A DNA stretch of 64,000 nucleotides. Source: Pseudomonas sp. WS 5079. GTDB lineage: Bacteria > Pseudomonadota > Gammaproteobacteria > Pseudomonadales > Pseudomonadaceae. Each line of letters opens with the position of its first letter. The first letter of the stretch is position 1. The DNA lies in NCBI RefSeq assembly GCF_012985465.1, contig NZ_JAAQWN010000002.1, positions 310,001 through 374,000 of the forward strand, read 5' to 3'. The position numbers and the translations under genes are program-made. This document shows positions 28,872 to 37,175 of the stretch, in pieces. The notes under the pieces were generated by a model. That model saw only the letters and a program-made list of their open reading frames with translations. It was not told the origin of the DNA and did no database searches.

Positions 28872-31397
28872 TCAACCTGCGGTCTGAGTGGTAAAGGTGG
28901 AATCGGCCAGGGTGTCCGGCGTGCAGCGCAGGTCGCCGATCATCAGCACGTCGTCGGCCTCCCGCGCGCCGCTGGTGTCGAGGCGGAACTGGCAGAGCAG
29001 GCGGTTATCGCGGCGCACTTCGAGGGTGGGCGAGCTGGCGTTCATTTCCAGGGAGAAGAACCCGTCGACCTCGCTCACCCCACGGCTGGCGTGGTTGATG
29101 ATGTGATGGCCCTTGAGCGGCTTGCCCTCGGGGTCCACCAGGCGCCCGAGCACCGTGACACTGCGCATCACGCTGACCTTGCGGTAGTCCACGCCACCCT
29201 TGTTCAGGTGGTAGGCAGCGCGCGGCGGCTGGATACTGGCCGCAGGCGCGTGGTTGCCGTCGAAGTCGAAGCTGACCGAGCTACCCTTGTAGGCGGTGAT
29301 CGGAATAAAGTTGCGCCCCGGACGCAGGACCGTGCTGCCACCGCTCAAGTCATCGGCGCGCAGGACGATGTCATCGACATCGGTTTCTACGTCGACAATC
29401 ATTCCCGAGCCCGCGCCGGAGTATTGGCTGGTCAGCACCATCCGGTTGCCGCCTAAGGCGAAGGTGCTGTCCAGGTTCAGGCCACCGGTGAGGTCGTTGT
29501 TAAACGATGAGCGCTGGACAAAACCATCACCATTGACGCTGTCGGTCTGGAAGCTGGCCATGCCCGACAGGCCCACGCCATAGGTGTCGGCCAGCACCGT
29601 GCCCGAGACGCTTTGCAGCACGTGGTCTTGCAGGTCGCGGCGGTAGCTCAGCGAGGCATTGTTGTCACGTTCGCCCTCGCGGGAGGTGCGCGTGCCGATA
29701 CTCGCCGCCCACTGCTCGCCTGGGCCGCCCAGGGCCAGGCTGACGCTCAGGTCGACCCCACGGTTACGCTTGTCGCCAGTGCTGGCACTGGCCGGGCGGT
29801 CGAACAGCGACAAGCGCCAGTTGGCGTCGCTGCCAAACAGATGGCTGCGTTCGTTCCAGCCCAGGTCCAGGCCGGTACCTTGCACATTGCCTTCGCTGTA
29901 GGACAGCCGCGCGCTGATGGAGCGCAGGTTGCTCAAGCGATGGCTGAGAGAGACCGACGACAGGCTGGTCTGGCCGACAAACACATCGCGCTGGCGAATG
30001 CGCGTACCGTCGGGCAGGGTTTCGTAGGTGTTGCGGGTATCCAGCCAACTGCGGGTGTGGCTGAACACCACGCTGCCCAGGCCGTAGTTATAGAGGCTGT
30101 TGAGGTCCACGCCGGTGCCGTAGTCATCGGTCTGGTAGACGTTGGCGTAGAGGCTGAAGTTATTGGCCAGGCTCCAGTCGATGGACGTGCCGTACTGCAT
30201 GCTGTCCTTGACCTGGCGCCCGGACAGCCCAAGCACCACTCGTGGGTGCGCCAGGTAGTTGACCGAGGCTCCGGCGGTCAGGTCGCCGCTGGACTGGTTG
30301 TCCCAGTTGCTCAGCAGCTTGCTTTCCTGGCCGGCAAACACGTTATAGCGCCAGCGGTTGTCGAGGTTGCGCCAGTTGTTGGGCTTGTACACCAACTCCT
30401 GGGTGGTGTTGGTGACCTGGCCGTCTTCGAGCAGGCGCACTTCCACTTCATAGATCCCGCCGGGCAACGGCCGCGTATCCAGGCTTTGCAGGCCAGTGCC
30501 GACCGCCTGGGTGTTGATCAGCAGGCCGTTGCGGTAGATCTCCACCGAACCCTGGCGGTTGGCGGTGACGTAGATGGGGTAGATGCTCGGCTTGGGGTTG
30601 CTGATCATCAGGCTGTCGGAGCTGCCATACATCACGCCTACGGCGGTGTCGGGGCTGGCGCCGAAGGTACGCAGTTGGCGGGTCAGGCCTTCGGCGTTGG
30701 GCGTGAAGTAACCCAGGCGCAGGAATTGCCCGTGCAATTCACGCTGGCCGTAGAGCGAGTACACCGCGTGGTTGAGGTCGTCATCATCCGGCCCGCCCAG
30801 GCGCGAGAACTGCATGTTCAAGACCTGGTTCCAGTTACCCAGGCTGCCGCTGGCATCCAGGCCCAGGCGTCCGCCGAGGTCCTGGCCCTGGCCGCCGCTG
30901 ATATTGAGTTGGTTACGCACGATCAAGCCGCTGCTGCCTGCGGTGGGCAGGGTGTAGTACTGGGATTGGAGGCCATCGCGCTCGGCGTTCTCGGTCAGCA
31001 AGGTGACCAGGGACTTTTCCAGGTTGTAGTGCACTGCCAGCAATTGCTCCGGGCAATCAGTGGCGCAGGTGCCCAGGGACACGCCCTGCTTGAGGTAGTC
31101 ACCCCAGCGGTCGCGGTCGATGTCCTTGATCACACTGCCTTCGTGGTCAGTGAAATCCAGCAGGGTCAGGCGGTCATCGCGGGTCAGGACGATCATCGCC
31201 TCGGACACAAACTCCTGGTCCAGTTCGACCCGTACCGCCAATGGCACATCAAAAAAATGTTCTTCAAAGTCCGCCGGTAAACCCTTGGCCTGGGACAGCA
31301 AACTTCTTGGGGTTGTGCCAGTTGCCGCGTCAGCTGCAAACGCCCCCGTACAAAACAACAAGGCAAGCGCTGCCGCGATGAGAATCATCGGGAACAT
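28872..31397 (-). CDS. CS1/CFA-type outer-membrane usher
   Basis: The 841-residue protein has a signal peptide (MFPMILIAAALALLFCTGAFA), an N-terminal chaperone-binding domain with CATDCPEQ near 112, a beta-barrel with many aromatic-ended strands, and C-terminal domains with LVDPEGKPLKGHHI near 760. This is the TcfC/CfaC family usher, which forms the pore and ratchets pilins outward. RPLPGGIYEVEVRLLEDGQ near 320 corresponds to the plug region. The adhesin gene begins 5 bp downstream. It is the only usher here, so both pilins must use it. A hairpin in the gap above may lower its expression relative to the pilin. Confidence 0.9.
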   Translation of the reverse strand: MFPMILIAAALALLFCTGAFAADAATGTTPRSLLSQAKGLPADFEEHFFDVPLAVRVELDQEFVSEAMIVLTRDDRLTLLDFTDHEGSVIKDIDRDRWGDYLKQGVSLGTCATDCPEQLLAVHYNLEKSLVTLLTENAERDGLQSQYYTLPTAGSSGLIVRNQLNISGGQGQDLGGRLGLDASGSLGNWNQVLNMQFSRLGGPDDDDLNHAVYSLYGQRELHGQFLRLGYFTPNAEGLTRQLRTFGASPDTAVGVMYGSSDSLMISNPKPSIYPIYVTANRQGSVEIYRNGLLINTQAVGTGLQSLDTRPLPGGIYEVEVRLLEDGQVTNTTQELVYKPNNWRNLDNRWRYNVFAGQESKLLSNWDNQSSGDLTAGASVNYLAHPRVVLGLSGRQVKDSMQYGTSIDWSLANNFSLYANVYQTDDYGTGVDLNSLYNYGLGSVVFSHTRSWLDTRNTYETLPDGTRIRQRDVFVGQTSLSSVSLSHRLSNLRSISARLSYSEGNVQGTGLDLGWNERSHLFGSDANWRLSLFDRPASASTGDKRNRGVDLSVSLALGGPGEQWAASIGTRTSREGERDNNASLSYRRDLQDHVLQSVSGTVLADTYGVGLSGMASFQTDSVNGDGFVQRSSFNNDLTGGLNLDSTFALGGNRMVLTSQYSGAGSGMIVDVETDVDDIVLRADDLSGGSTVLRPGRNFIPITAYKGSSVSFDFDGNHAPAASIQPPRAAYHLNKGGVDYRKVSVMRSVTVLGRLVDPEGKPLKGHHIINHASRGVSEVDGFFSLEMNASSPTLEVRRDNRLLCQFRLDTSGAREADDVLMIGDLRCTPDTLADSTFTTQTAG

Positions 31398-31436
31398 GAA
31401 CGGATACTCTGATTACGCTCAGGGGAAGACTTGAAT

Positions 31437-31471
31437 ACCGATCAACCGACAGCGGCTGCCTGTCGATCGGT
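31437..31471 (-). promoter_or_regulatory. Hairpin between major pilin and usher
   Basis: ACCGAT...CGACAG pairs with CTGTCG-ATCGGT, giving a 12-bp stem with a 4-nt bulge and a 7-nt loop. It lies 46 bp past the pilin stop and about 40 bp before the usher start. Hairpins at this position in CFA-type operons give many pilin messages per usher message. No U-run follows, so mRNA protection or partial attenuation is more likely than full termination. Confidence 0.6.
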
Positions 31472-31516
31472 AGAGGTCAAGCAACAAGCCAGGACTTATT
31501 GATCAACGCGCCGCGC

Positions 31517-32011
31517 TCAAGGGTTGGAGACGCGTGGCACGTGGTCGAACACCACGGTGAAGTCGGTGGTGAACAGGCCCGCATCGGTGTCGGCTGGCTT
31601 GGCAGCGGCGACCACCATGTCGGCCTGGGTGCCTGGGGTCGAGCTGGCGTCATCGACAACTTGCTGCGGGTTAGCGGTCAGAGTCACGCCGTTGAAGGTG
31701 GTGGTCAGGGGAATGGAGGAAGTGCCGTTAGTCAGGGAAGCCGGGCCACCCTGGATGTAGGCGTTGATCGAACCGTCGGTGTTTTTTACCGCATAAGTGG
31801 CCCGCAGCGAGCTCAACTGACCGGTGACGGTGTTGTAGGTCATGGTTTCGTCCTTACCGAAGTCCGGATCCAGCGGCTGGGCGTGGAACTGCTTGGTAGG
31901 AATCGAGGCCTTGATGTTGATCACGCTGGTGGCTTCACCGGCAGCAAACACGCTGGAGGAAGCGACGGCCAGCAAGGCCAGTGGCAGGGCGAGAGCAGTT
32001 TTTTTCAGCAT
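31517..32011 (-). CDS. CS1-type major fimbrial subunit (CfaB/CblA-like)
   Basis: The 164-residue protein has a classic signal peptide (MLKKTALALPLALLAVASSS, cut near VFA-AGE) and a cysteine-free mature part of about 140 residues. Features typical of CS1 pilins are the N-terminal donor strand (SVINIKASIPTKQF), the Q-P-L-D-P stretch, and TYNTVTGQL. These subunits stack by donor-strand exchange to build the fibre shaft. It is the first gene of the operon. The order pilin-usher-adhesin-chaperone-pilin-chaperone differs from cfaABCE, where the chaperone comes first. Confidence 0.9.
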   Translation of the reverse strand: MLKKTALALPLALLAVASSSVFAAGEATSVINIKASIPTKQFHAQPLDPDFGKDETMTYNTVTGQLSSLRATYAVKNTDGSINAYIQGGPASLTNGTSSIPLTTTFNGVTLTANPQQVVDDASSTPGTQADMVVAAAKPADTDAGLFTTDFTVVFDHVPRVSNP

Positions 32012-32485
32012 CGTTAAATACCTGTTGGTGCTTTTTAAGTAAGTTAAAGATTCGAGTCGATCGAAACTTCACGCCGCGCAAAAAACCTAACTTTCAATGA
32101 AGAGGTCGAGTCCTAAGACGCAAGTAAATGATCAACCGAATTCAACTTCAGGTAAGCCAGCAAATTCCGTGTAACACGTAGTTTCCAGCCCTTATACACA
32201 GGCAGAAAAAAACCTTGCTCCTCAATAAATCACGGACTAACTGTCATACATGGAAGACAACTGAAACCTGTTTAACTTACATACTGCAAACATCATTCCG
32301 TCAGAAATGTATTACATGCACCCGCACAACTAATCATCACTCGATTTAGAGCAAAGACTCCACGCCTTATTTAAGCCGATAACTCGTTAGTTTGTAGTGG
32401 ATATTGCAATTATTTGACGTGGCAGACCGGGTACCGCAGGCAGGAGTGCCAGCCTACCGTTCGTCAGAACACATTGCTCGAACCA
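32012..32485. other. AT-rich intergenic regulatory region
   Basis: This 474-bp gap has no credible gene and is lower in GC than its surroundings. It must carry the promoter of the fimbrial operon, and the length suggests several regulator sites. The only clear structure is ATGTATTACAT (32307-32317), a small palindrome. I cannot place a -10/-35 pair with confidence. Confidence 0.5.
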
Positions 32486-32517
32486 TAAGATATATCTTAC
32501 GTTATGTCTTAGATAAC
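32486..32517 (+). promoter_or_regulatory. Putative NfeR-type operator
   Basis: TAAGATATATCTTA (32486-32499) is a perfect 14-bp palindrome, followed at once by GTTATGTCTTAGATAAC (32501-32517), whose GTTAT and ATAAC ends are inverted. They end 16 bp before the PadR-family gene. PadR/YqjI proteins repress their own promoters through such palindromes, so autoregulation is likely. Confidence 0.6.
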
Positions 32518-32533
32518 CACAGAGAGCAGCACA

Positions 32534-33106
32534 ATGAGAGACCATCATTCCCACCGTGAACCCGGTGACGGCCGCGACGGCTTCGAGAAACGCCCAGGCC
32601 GCGAGCGCGGTGGCCGAGGCCCGCGGGTCTTTGCCCCCGGCGACCTGAAAATCCTCCTGCCAGCGCTGATCGCCCAGCAGCCGTGCCACGGCTACGACCT
32701 GATCCGCCAGATCGAAGGGCTGTTCGACGGTGCCTACAGCCCCAGCCCCGGAGTGATCTACCCCACCCTGACCTTTCTCGAAGAGAGCGAATTGATCAGT
32801 GGCGACGCCGAGGGCGGGAAAAAACGCTACACAATCACCGACGCCGGACGTCTCTTCTTGAGCGAACAGAAAATTGCCCTGGACGGTGTGCGCATGCGCA
32901 TCGACGTGAGCAAGCGTTCGCTGCGCGGCCATGACCGGCCACCGGAGATCCACGAGGCGGTGCATAACCTGCGCCATGCCTTGCAACTGCACCACGGGCG
33001 CTGGAGCCCGGCAGAAATCACGCGTGTCGCGGAGCTGCTCAACAGCACCGCCCAAGCCATTGTGGATGGCCCCGCCGTCCAACCTGTACAGGGGAAAAGT
33101 GAATGA
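32534..33106 (+). CDS. nfeR: PadR-family repressor, NfeR/YqjI-like
   Basis: The 190-residue protein has a His/Arg/Gly-rich N-terminus (RDHHSHREPGDGRDG) and then a PadR winged helix (about 35-115) with HGYDLIRQIEGLF and SPGVIYPTLTFLEE, nearly the same as in E. coli YqjI (NfeR). A C-terminal helical dimerisation part follows. YqjI is a nickel- and iron-responsive repressor of the ferric reductase YqjH, and its His-rich N-terminus helps bind metal. The N-terminal metal-like region is shorter here. The stop overlaps the start of the reductase gene (ATGA), supporting the YqjI/YqjH assignment and joint control. Confidence 0.82.
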   Translation: MRDHHSHREPGDGRDGFEKRPGRERGGRGPRVFAPGDLKILLPALIAQQPCHGYDLIRQIEGLFDGAYSPSPGVIYPTLTFLEESELISGDAEGGKKRYTITDAGRLFLSEQKIALDGVRMRIDVSKRSLRGHDRPPEIHEAVHNLRHALQLHHGRWSPAEITRVAELLNSTAQAIVDGPAVQPVQGKSE

Positions 33107-33870
33107 ACAAGCCCGTCATCCACCGCGTCACCCACGAGATTAAACGCCGCTGCCTGGACGTACTGCGGGTGGTCGATATCACCCCGCGCATGCGCCGCAT
33201 CACCCTGGGTGGCGAGCAACTGGCCGGGTTTGTCAGCCTGGGCAGCGATGACCATATCAAGCTGCTGTTCCCGCAGAACGCCGCTGAATTGGCTGCGCTG
33301 CAAAGCCCGACCTTCGCCATCAAGGGCGAAGGCCCACAACCGGCGATGCGCGACTACACGCCACGGCGTTTCGACCTGGCCATTGGCGAGTTGGATATCG
33401 ACTTTGTGCTGCATGGCGACGGCCCGGCGTCGACCTGGGCCGAACAGGCTGCCGTCGGCCAACACCTGTACATCGGCGGGCCACGGGGCTCGATGATCGT
33501 GCCGGATATCTTCGACAGCTACCTGCTGGTGGGCGACGAAACCGCGATCCCGGCCATTGCCCGGCGCCTGGAAGAACTGCCGGCCGGGCGCACGGTGCTG
33601 GCGGTGATTGAAATTGCCGATGTGCATGAAAAGCAGGCGCTTGGCAGTGCGGCTAATGTCGAGGTGATCTGGGTGGTGCGCGGGGTCGATGACCTGCTGA
33701 GCACCGTGGAGAACCTGCAGCTACCGGGTGGATCGCTGTATGCCTGGGTCGCCACCGAGACCAAGCTATCGCGCCAGGTTCGGCGGGTGCTGCTGGATAA
33801 ACATCAGCTTAACGACGAGTTCGTCAAGGCGGTAGGCTACTGGCGGGCTGAGGGCAGCAGCGAAGAATAG
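33103..33870 (+). CDS. nfeF: Siderophore-interacting ferric reductase, NfeF/YqjH-like
   Basis: The 255-residue protein belongs to the SIP/FAD-binding-9 family. MRDYTPRRFD near 81-90 is the FAD-binding RxYT motif, HGDGPASTWAEQA near 105 is the next family motif, and LVGDETAIPAIARRLEELP near 142 is the NAD(P)H-side glycine-rich segment. It should release iron from ferric siderophores in the cytosol using NAD(P)H. The gene is translationally coupled to the upstream regulator by a 4-bp overlap and ends before a REPIN. ViuB-type proteins are the alternative within the family, but the pairing with nfeR favours NfeF. Confidence 0.85.
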   Translation: MNKPVIHRVTHEIKRRCLDVLRVVDITPRMRRITLGGEQLAGFVSLGSDDHIKLLFPQNAAELAALQSPTFAIKGEGPQPAMRDYTPRRFDLAIGELDIDFVLHGDGPASTWAEQAAVGQHLYIGGPRGSMIVPDIFDSYLLVGDETAIPAIARRLEELPAGRTVLAVIEIADVHEKQALGSAANVEVIWVVRGVDDLLSTVENLQLPGGSLYAWVATETKLSRQVRRVLLDKHQLNDEFVKAVGYWRAEGSSEE

Positions 33871-33887
33871 GACTCACTCGGTCAAAA

Positions 33888-33976
33888 TGTGGGAGCGGGC
33901 TTGCCCGCGATTGCGCTGTATCAGTCGGCACATTTGCTACTGATCCACTGCAATCGCGGGCAAGCCCGCTCCCACA
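33888..33976. repeat. REPIN (TGTGGGAGCGGGC type)
   Basis: Two REP palindromes in opposite orientation, TGTGGGAGCGGGCTTGCCCG and its complement, border an 89-bp element. It separates the convergent nfeF and Pr6Pr genes and probably ends both transcripts. Confidence 0.85.
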
Positions 33977-34603
33977 TTAGTTCTTGGTTGCCCTGGGGAG
34001 CTTGTCCAGCCCTACTATCGCCAACGCCACCGCCACAAACCCCAGCAATATCCCCCCTGCATTCATAAACACCTGTGGATAACCCAAGGTGCCTACATCA
34101 ATAAACGGGTACTGATACTGCCCCAGCACATGCCCGCGCAGCAGCACATAAACGAAATACACCAGCGGGTAAATCACCCAGTAGCCGATGTGCCCGAGGC
34201 GCAACGTGCCCTTGGGCACGCACCACCACCAATAGCCGAGGAACAGCAGCGGCATCACGTCGTGGAGCAGTTCGTCGGCGATGAACTGCCAGCCCTCGGG
34301 GCTCCACAAATGCCGCAGCAGCACACTATAGGCCAGCCCTACGACCACGATGCTCACGGTTACGCCGCTGCTGACCGCAGGCTGTAGGAAGAAACTGCGC
34401 CCGGCCGAAGGCCGACTCACCAGTGCATAACTCAGCACCACCGCCGCCAGGGTGTTGCTCAGCACCGTGAAGAAACTGAAGAAATTCACCAACCCGCCCA
34501 ACAGGCTGGCATCGACCAGCCAACGTGAGTAGAGGATCAAGTATTGCTGGATCGCCAGGCCTGCCCAACCGGCCAGCGCCGCTGCCGCCACATACCGCTT
34601 CAT
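33977..34603 (-). CDS. Pr6Pr family membrane protein
   Basis: The 208-residue protein has six or so hydrophobic helices and the family features NFFSFFTVLSNTLAAV near 40, LLHDVMPLLFLGYWW near 110 and YPLVYFVYVLLRG near 145. Pr6Pr proteins are integral membrane proteins, distant relatives of FAR-17a/AIG1. Their function in bacteria is unknown. The gene starts 4 bp after the stop of the VF530 gene, so both share a transcript. Confidence 0.8.
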   Translation of the reverse strand: MKRYVAAAALAGWAGLAIQQYLILYSRWLVDASLLGGLVNFFSFFTVLSNTLAAVVLSYALVSRPSAGRSFFLQPAVSSGVTVSIVVVGLAYSVLLRHLWSPEGWQFIADELLHDVMPLLFLGYWWWCVPKGTLRLGHIGYWVIYPLVYFVYVLLRGHVLGQYQYPFIDVGTLGYPQVFMNAGGILLGFVAVALAIVGLDKLPRATKN

Positions 34604-34607
34604 GGGA

Positions 34608-34841
34608 TCAGTCCAGCGGGCGTTTGGTGCGCATCAGCTTGACGTACAGGCCTTCGACCTTCTCCCGCGCCCACGGGGTCTTGCGCAAGAAGGTGAGGCT
34701 GGACTTGATGCTCGGGTCGTTTTTGAAGCAGCGGATATCGATGCGCTCGGCCAGGCCTTCCCATTCGTAATGCGCCACCAGTGCGGTGAGCACCTGTTCC
34801 AGGGTAACGCCGTGCAGGGGGTTGTTGTTCGATGCGGTCAT
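34608..34841 (-). CDS. VF530 family DNA-binding-like protein
   Basis: The 77-residue protein has the VF530 (DUF2132) pattern [24 protein letters not shown] and [24 protein letters not shown] structure in this family shows a small helical fold proposed to bind DNA; its role is unproven. The frame is open further upstream, but that part runs into REP sequence, so ATG 34841 is the real start. Confidence 0.88.
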   Translation of the reverse strand: MTASNNNPLHGVTLEQVLTALVAHYEWEGLAERIDIRCFKNDPSIKSSLTFLRKTPWAREKVEGLYVKLMRTKRPLD

Positions 34842-34943
34842 GCCGGGCCTTTGCCAAGTAAATAAAGAGGAAGCCGCGCACCTTAGCCGAGAGGCCAGGC
34901 AGGTGGAAGCATTGCCATGATTGTAGGCCCACTCCCGAACCAA

Positions 34944-35043
34944 TGTAGGAGCAAGCTTGCTCGCGAAAAACGTAGGAGCACTGCGTGTATTCAGGCTGCC
35001 CGCGTCATCGTAGACGATCTTCGCGAGCAAGCTCGCTCCTACA
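34944..35043. repeat. REPIN (TGTAGGAGC type)
   Basis: TGTAGGAGCAAGCTTGCTCG and its near complement lie in opposite orientation around a 100-bp element. It fills much of the gap between the VF530 gene and the ZnuD-like receptor; the rest holds the receptor's promoter region. Confidence 0.85.
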
Positions 35044-35084
35044 GGGGTTTATGAAAAGTTCCGCTTCCCGGAGGAAAAAGAGAT

Positions 35085-35097
35085 GTTATATTGTAAC
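35085..35097 (+). promoter_or_regulatory. Putative Zur operator of the ZnuD-like receptor
   Basis: GTTATATTGTAAC is one mismatch from the Zur core GTTATANNATAAC and lies 40 bp before the receptor ATG. It differs from the rpmE2 site at 2281 in one base, a strong sign of a shared regulator. Confidence 0.75.
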
Positions 35098-35137
35098 CAT
35101 TCATATCCAACCTCTCTGCTTTGCCAAGGAACCCCCG

Positions 35138-37156
35138 ATGTCCCTCTCCCCTCTCTGGCGCCTGACCCCGCTGGCCGCTGCCCTGCTGATCAGTACCCAG
35201 GCCCACGCCCTGGAACTGCAACCCCAAGTCATCACCGGCAACCCGCTGGGCAGCCAACAACTGGCCTCGCCAAGCACCGTGCTGGAAGGCGATGACCTGA
35301 CCCTGCAACAAAAAGGCAGCCTGGGCGAAACCCTGAACAAGCAGCCTGGGGTGTCGTCGTCGTACTTCGGCCCCGGTGCCAGCCGCCCGATCATCCGTGG
35401 CCAGGATGGCGACCGCATTCGCATCCTGCGCAATGGTGTCGGCGCGCTGGATGCCTCGTCGTTGTCGTATGACCATGCGGTGCCGCTGGACCCGGTCAAC
35501 GTCGAGCGCATCGAGATCGTCCGTGGCCCGGCCGCCCTGCTCTACGGCGGCAGCGCCATCGGCGGGGTGGTCAATACCTTCGACAACCGCATCCCCACCG
35601 AAGCCATCGAAGGCATCCATGGCGCGGGCGAACTGCGCTACGGCGGCGCCGATACCACCCGCAGCAGCGCGGGCAAACTGGAGGCCGGCAACGGCACCTT
35701 CGCCCTGCACCTGGATGCCAGCGCACGGCAATTCAACGACCTGAAAATCCCAGGTTACGCCCGTAGCCGCCATGCTGCGGAAAGCGAAAACGGCCCCGGC
35801 AAAAACGGCCGCCTGGGCAACAGCGACGGGCGTCAGGACAGTGGTGCAGTGGGCGGTTCCTACACGTGGGACGACGGTTACGCCGGGCTGTCCTACAGCA
35901 ACTCCGACAGCAACTACGGCTCGCCCGCCGAACAGGACGTGCGCATCCGCATGCAGCAGGAGCACTACGCCTTCGCGTCCGAGATCCGCAACCTGCAAGG
36001 CCCGTTTACCTCGGTCAAACTCGACGCCGGCTACACCGACTACGAACACCGGGAAATCGAAGGCGGCGAAACCGGCACCACCTTCAAGAACAAGGGCTAT
36101 GAAGCGCGCATCGAGGCGCGGCACCAGCCCTTGGGGCCGTTCGATGGCATCCTCGGTGCCCAGGTCAGCCGTAGCGAATTTTCCGCACTGGGCGAGGAAG
36201 CTTTCGTACCGCAAACCGATACCAATGCCGGCGCGCTGTTTATCCTTGAAGAAATGCAGGCCACCGAACGCCTGAAACTGAGCCTGGGCGGGCGCCTGGA
36301 ACACACCACCGTCGACCCGGATGGCAAAGGCAACGAGCGGTTTGCCAATGCCAACAGCTCCAGCAGCTTCACTGCCGGCAGCCTGTCGTCGGGTGCGGTC
36401 TACACCCTGACCCCGATCTGGTCGCTGGCCGCGACCCTGGGCTACACCGAACGCGCGCCGACCTTCTACGAGTTGTATGCCAATGGCGCCCACGTCGCCA
36501 CCGGCACCTATGAAGTGGGCGATGCCAAGCTGTCCAAGGAAAAAGCCGTGGCCAGCGACCTGGCGCTGCGCTTTGACAATGGCACGCACAAGGGCAGTGT
36601 TGGCGTGTTCTACAGCCACTTTTCCAACTACATCGGCCTGCTGAACAGCGGTCGCACCTTGAATGACGAGGGCGAAGAGGCTGCCGATGGCATCCCGGAA
36701 TACACCTACTCGGGTGTGCGCGCACGTTTCGTCGGCTTCGAAGCCCAGGACCATTGGAAACTTGGCGAAAGTGCCTACGGTAAATTTGCCCTGGAACTGT
36801 CGGGCGACTACACCCGCGCCACCAACCTGGATACTGGCGAAGCCCTGCCACGGATTGCTCCGCTGCGTCTGAACAGCGGCTTGCTGTGGGAACTGGATCG
36901 CTGGCAGGCGCGCATTGATGTTGAGCACGCTGCTGGCCAGGGCCGGGTGCCTAGCAACGAAAGCGGCACCGATGGCTACACCACGTTGGGCGCCAGTGCC
37001 GGCTATCGCTTCAACCTGGGCGGCAGCCAGTGGCTGGCGTTCGTCAACGGCGAGAACCTGACTAACCAGACCGTGCGCTATGCCAGCTCGATCCTGCGCG
37101 ATATCGCGCCGGCGCCAGGCCGTAGTGTGCAGGTGGGCCTGCGCACGACCTTCTAA
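35138..37156 (+). CDS. znuD: TonB-dependent receptor, ZnuD-like (zinc uptake)
   Basis: The 672-residue protein has a signal peptide (MSLSPLWRLTPLAAALLIST, cut near AHA), a plug domain (about 30-150: GSLGETLNKQPGVSSSYFG, RGPAALLYGGSAIGGVVN) and a 22-strand barrel ending QVGLRTTF. It matches the PA0781/ZnuD group. Such receptors bring zinc, or a zinc complex, across the outer membrane using TonB energy. The Zur box upstream supports zinc control. The acidic loop DEGEEAADG near 510 could take part in metal binding; the His-rich loop of neisserial ZnuD is not evident. The start is chosen by signal peptide and AAGGAA; the frame is open upstream through REP sequence. Confidence 0.85.
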   Translation: MSLSPLWRLTPLAAALLISTQAHALELQPQVITGNPLGSQQLASPSTVLEGDDLTLQQKGSLGETLNKQPGVSSSYFGPGASRPIIRGQDGDRIRILRNGVGALDASSLSYDHAVPLDPVNVERIEIVRGPAALLYGGSAIGGVVNTFDNRIPTEAIEGIHGAGELRYGGADTTRSSAGKLEAGNGTFALHLDASARQFNDLKIPGYARSRHAAESENGPGKNGRLGNSDGRQDSGAVGGSYTWDDGYAGLSYSNSDSNYGSPAEQDVRIRMQQEHYAFASEIRNLQGPFTSVKLDAGYTDYEHREIEGGETGTTFKNKGYEARIEARHQPLGPFDGILGAQVSRSEFSALGEEAFVPQTDTNAGALFILEEMQATERLKLSLGGRLEHTTVDPDGKGNERFANANSSSSFTAGSLSSGAVYTLTPIWSLAATLGYTERAPTFYELYANGAHVATGTYEVGDAKLSKEKAVASDLALRFDNGTHKGSVGVFYSHFSNYIGLLNSGRTLNDEGEEAADGIPEYTYSGVRARFVGFEAQDHWKLGESAYGKFALELSGDYTRATNLDTGEALPRIAPLRLNSGLLWELDRWQARIDVEHAAGQGRVPSNESGTDGYTTLGASAGYRFNLGGSQWLAFVNGENLTNQTVRYASSILRDIAPAPGRSVQVGLRTTF

Positions 37157-37175
37157 CAGACAGTGATGTTCAGCC

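Noticed and set aside
29613..31280. 555-codon frame antisense to the fimbrial usher
   Set aside because: Composition is typical of a shadow frame, and the usher on the other strand is unambiguous.
35039..36928. 629-codon frame antisense to the ZnuD-like receptor
   Set aside because: It has no recognisable motif and begins inside the receptor gene; the receptor has a signal peptide, plug and barrel.
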